A stretch of 5,770 nucleotides of DNA from Candidatus Parcubacteria bacterium (GTDB taxonomy: Bacteria; Patescibacteriota; Minisyncoccia; Minisyncoccales; UBA6532). Every line of letters begins with the position of its first letter. Positions within the stretch are counted from its first letter, which is position 1. The stretch covers positions 1 through 5,770 of the forward strand of contig JAUSNC010000063.1 of NCBI GenBank assembly GCA_030645645.1, in the 5' to 3' direction. The notes beneath the pieces were generated by a model. The model did no database searches. It was not told where the DNA came from and was given only the letters and a program-made list of their open reading frames with translations. Position numbers and translations under genes: made by a program. This document shows, piece after piece, positions 4,887 to 5,770 of the stretch.

Positions 4887-5770
4887 TTAAATTCCGGCAA
4901 TCTGCTGCTGGATAAGCAGGATCAGCTGGCTTAAAATCTCTATTATTTTCTGTTGAATTTCCGTTATTTTTGCCTGAAGTTCAACAGCCGTCATCTCTGA
5001 AACCGGTTTTTCCGAAGGCTGGGGCGCTGGAGAAGGCTCCGGCGCAGGCAAGGGCGTGACAACCGCCTCTTGATCTCCCGAAGTTGAAAGCTTTATTATT
5101 TGAGACCAGGAAGTTTCTATTCCGTCGGCGTTTCTCGCTTTCACCCTGAATTCATACTCATTCCCTGCAGTTAAGCCTGTTGAAATCCAAATATTATCCC
5201 TAATCCACCCTGAATTTGTATTTGCGGTTATATTCTCAAAATACAGGCCGGTTTTGTCGCTGGTTAAATTGGTCGGGCCTCCTTCAGCCTTAACTTTTAT
5301 TTTATTTATACTACTGTCCTCTGCCGTTATTACTGAAGGAATTTCGGCCAAAGTAAAAACCGACGGAAAGAAATCTGAATAACTGCTCTGTCCCCTGTCG
5401 TTAAAACCGTATATCCTGCGGCCGGAATAATTTGTATTCTGCTGCAAACCTGTTTCATCAATATAGGAAAGATCTGATTCATCCTTCTGAATAATAATCT
5501 TTAAAGCATAATCTAAAATCTTAAAACCAAATTCGTTGTTGGACAAATCAATAAAATGCCATCTTATTGCGGAAGATGAAAGAGCTTCTGCGGTTCTGGC
5601 AAGAGGCGGCACGGGAACTGTAGGATACGAAGCGCTTACTGAAATCATTCTTTCAAATCCTGTGATATTCTGATCCGTGGGGCCGATTGCAGTAGAGCTG
5701 GCAAAAACAAACTGAACAGGAGCTGAACTTCCTGCATCCGCCGCCAGCTGGGCCTTTAAGGTTCTATTTG
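4887..5770 (-). CDS. C-terminal part of a fibronectin type III-like, probably secreted protein; 5' end beyond the window
   Basis: The frame is open from the right window edge to the TAA at 4887-4889, showing 293 residues. An internal ATG at 5646-5648 is not the start, since the frame upstream stays open and protein-like (for example QFVFASSTAIGPTDQNITGF). Visible numbering: an FN3-like unit at about 54-142, with GLQQNTNYSGRRIYGFNDRG then SSYSDF; a second at about 143-229, with the FN3 hallmark GLTAGNEYEFRVKARNADG (158-176 counted from the internal Met) then SWS; a Pro-rich linker (about 239-255); and an Ile/Gln/Leu-rich amphipathic tail of 35 residues, ELQAKITEIQQKIIEILSQL near its middle. 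FN3-type repeats with a Pro/Ser/Glu linker point to an extracellular or envelope protein in adhesion or cell-surface structure. No LPXTG, hydrophobic anchor or PEP-CTERM-like sorting motif is seen at the C-terminus. The signal peptide, if any, lies outside the window. Confidence 0.85.
   Translation of the reverse strand, partial: NRTLKAQLAADAGSSAPVQFVFASSTAIGPTDQNITGFERMISVSASYPTVPVPPLARTAEALSSSAIRWHFIDLSNNEFGFKILDYALKIIIQKDESDLSYIDETGLQQNTNYSGRRIYGFNDRGQSSYSDFFPSVFTLAEIPSVITAEDSSINKIKVKAEGGPTNLTSDKTGLYFENITANTNSGWIRDNIWISTGLTAGNEYEFRVKARNADGIETSWSQIIKLSTSGDQEAVVTPLPAPEPSPAPQPSEKPVSEMTAVELQAKITEIQQKIIEILSQLILLIQQQIAGI

Noticed and set aside
5646..5648. ATG as start of the FN3-like gene
   Set aside because: The frame continues open to the window edge with protein-like sequence, and there is no promoter or ribosome-binding site here.
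1..5770. Mobile elements, CRISPR arrays, tRNA or rRNA genes, riboswitches
   Set aside because: No transposase, repeated direct units, attachment-like duplications, tRNA cloverleaf or rRNA sequence seen on either strand; intergenic gaps are all under 150 bp and accounted for by promoters, inverted repeats and terminators.

Overview
The window looks like a chromosomal surface-glycan and envelope locus from an uncultured bacterium, most plausibly a Patescibacteria/CPR lineage such as Parcubacteria. This is an inference from moderately AT-rich DNA, Lys/Ile/Asn-rich proteins, no clear Shine-Dalgarno sequence before any visible start, promoter -10 boxes about 10 nt from some start codons, and a short, domain-trimmed sugar-nucleotide enzyme. 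No rRNA or other phylogenetic marker is present, so the assignment is tentative.

Layout, left to right. (1) Positions 1-1710, minus strand: a two-gene operon transcribed leftward. A short UDP-glucose/GDP-mannose dehydrogenase-family protein (889-1710) is followed 18 bp later by an extended-SDR sugar-nucleotide epimerase/dehydratase (870 down to the window edge, 3' end missing). (2) Positions 1711-1855: a divergent intergenic region with a promoter on each strand and two perfect inverted repeats that could be operators. (3) 1856-2719, plus: an EamA/DMT-family membrane transporter. (4) 2720-2794: two hairpin terminators facing each other. (5) 2795-3595, minus: an unfamiliar protein with the outline of a GT-A (GT2-like) glycosyltransferase but no recognisable DXD motif. 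(6) 3596-3685: a second divergent promoter region. (7) 3686-4840, plus: a GT4-family glycosyltransferase. (8) 4841-4886: a bidirectional terminator. (9) 4887 to the right edge, minus: the C-terminal part of a fibronectin-type-III-like, probably secreted protein with a Pro-rich linker and an Ile/Gln-rich helical tail.

Taken together, the dehydrogenase and epimerase would supply an oxidised and/or epimerised nucleotide sugar, the GT4 enzyme (and perhaps the GT-A-like protein) would transfer sugars to an envelope glycan, and the DMT transporter could move a small metabolite or lipid-linked sugar. The shared pathway is inferred from neighbourhood and family only. All junctions are consistent with four transcription units.

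I found no mobile element, CRISPR array, tRNA or rRNA, and no clear new multi-gene system. The observations most worth following are: a pair of nearly superimposable, apparently leaderless promoters before the two plus-strand genes; the dehydrogenase lacking its C-terminal nucleotide-sugar domain; the GT-A-like orphan; and the helical tail of the FN3-like protein.
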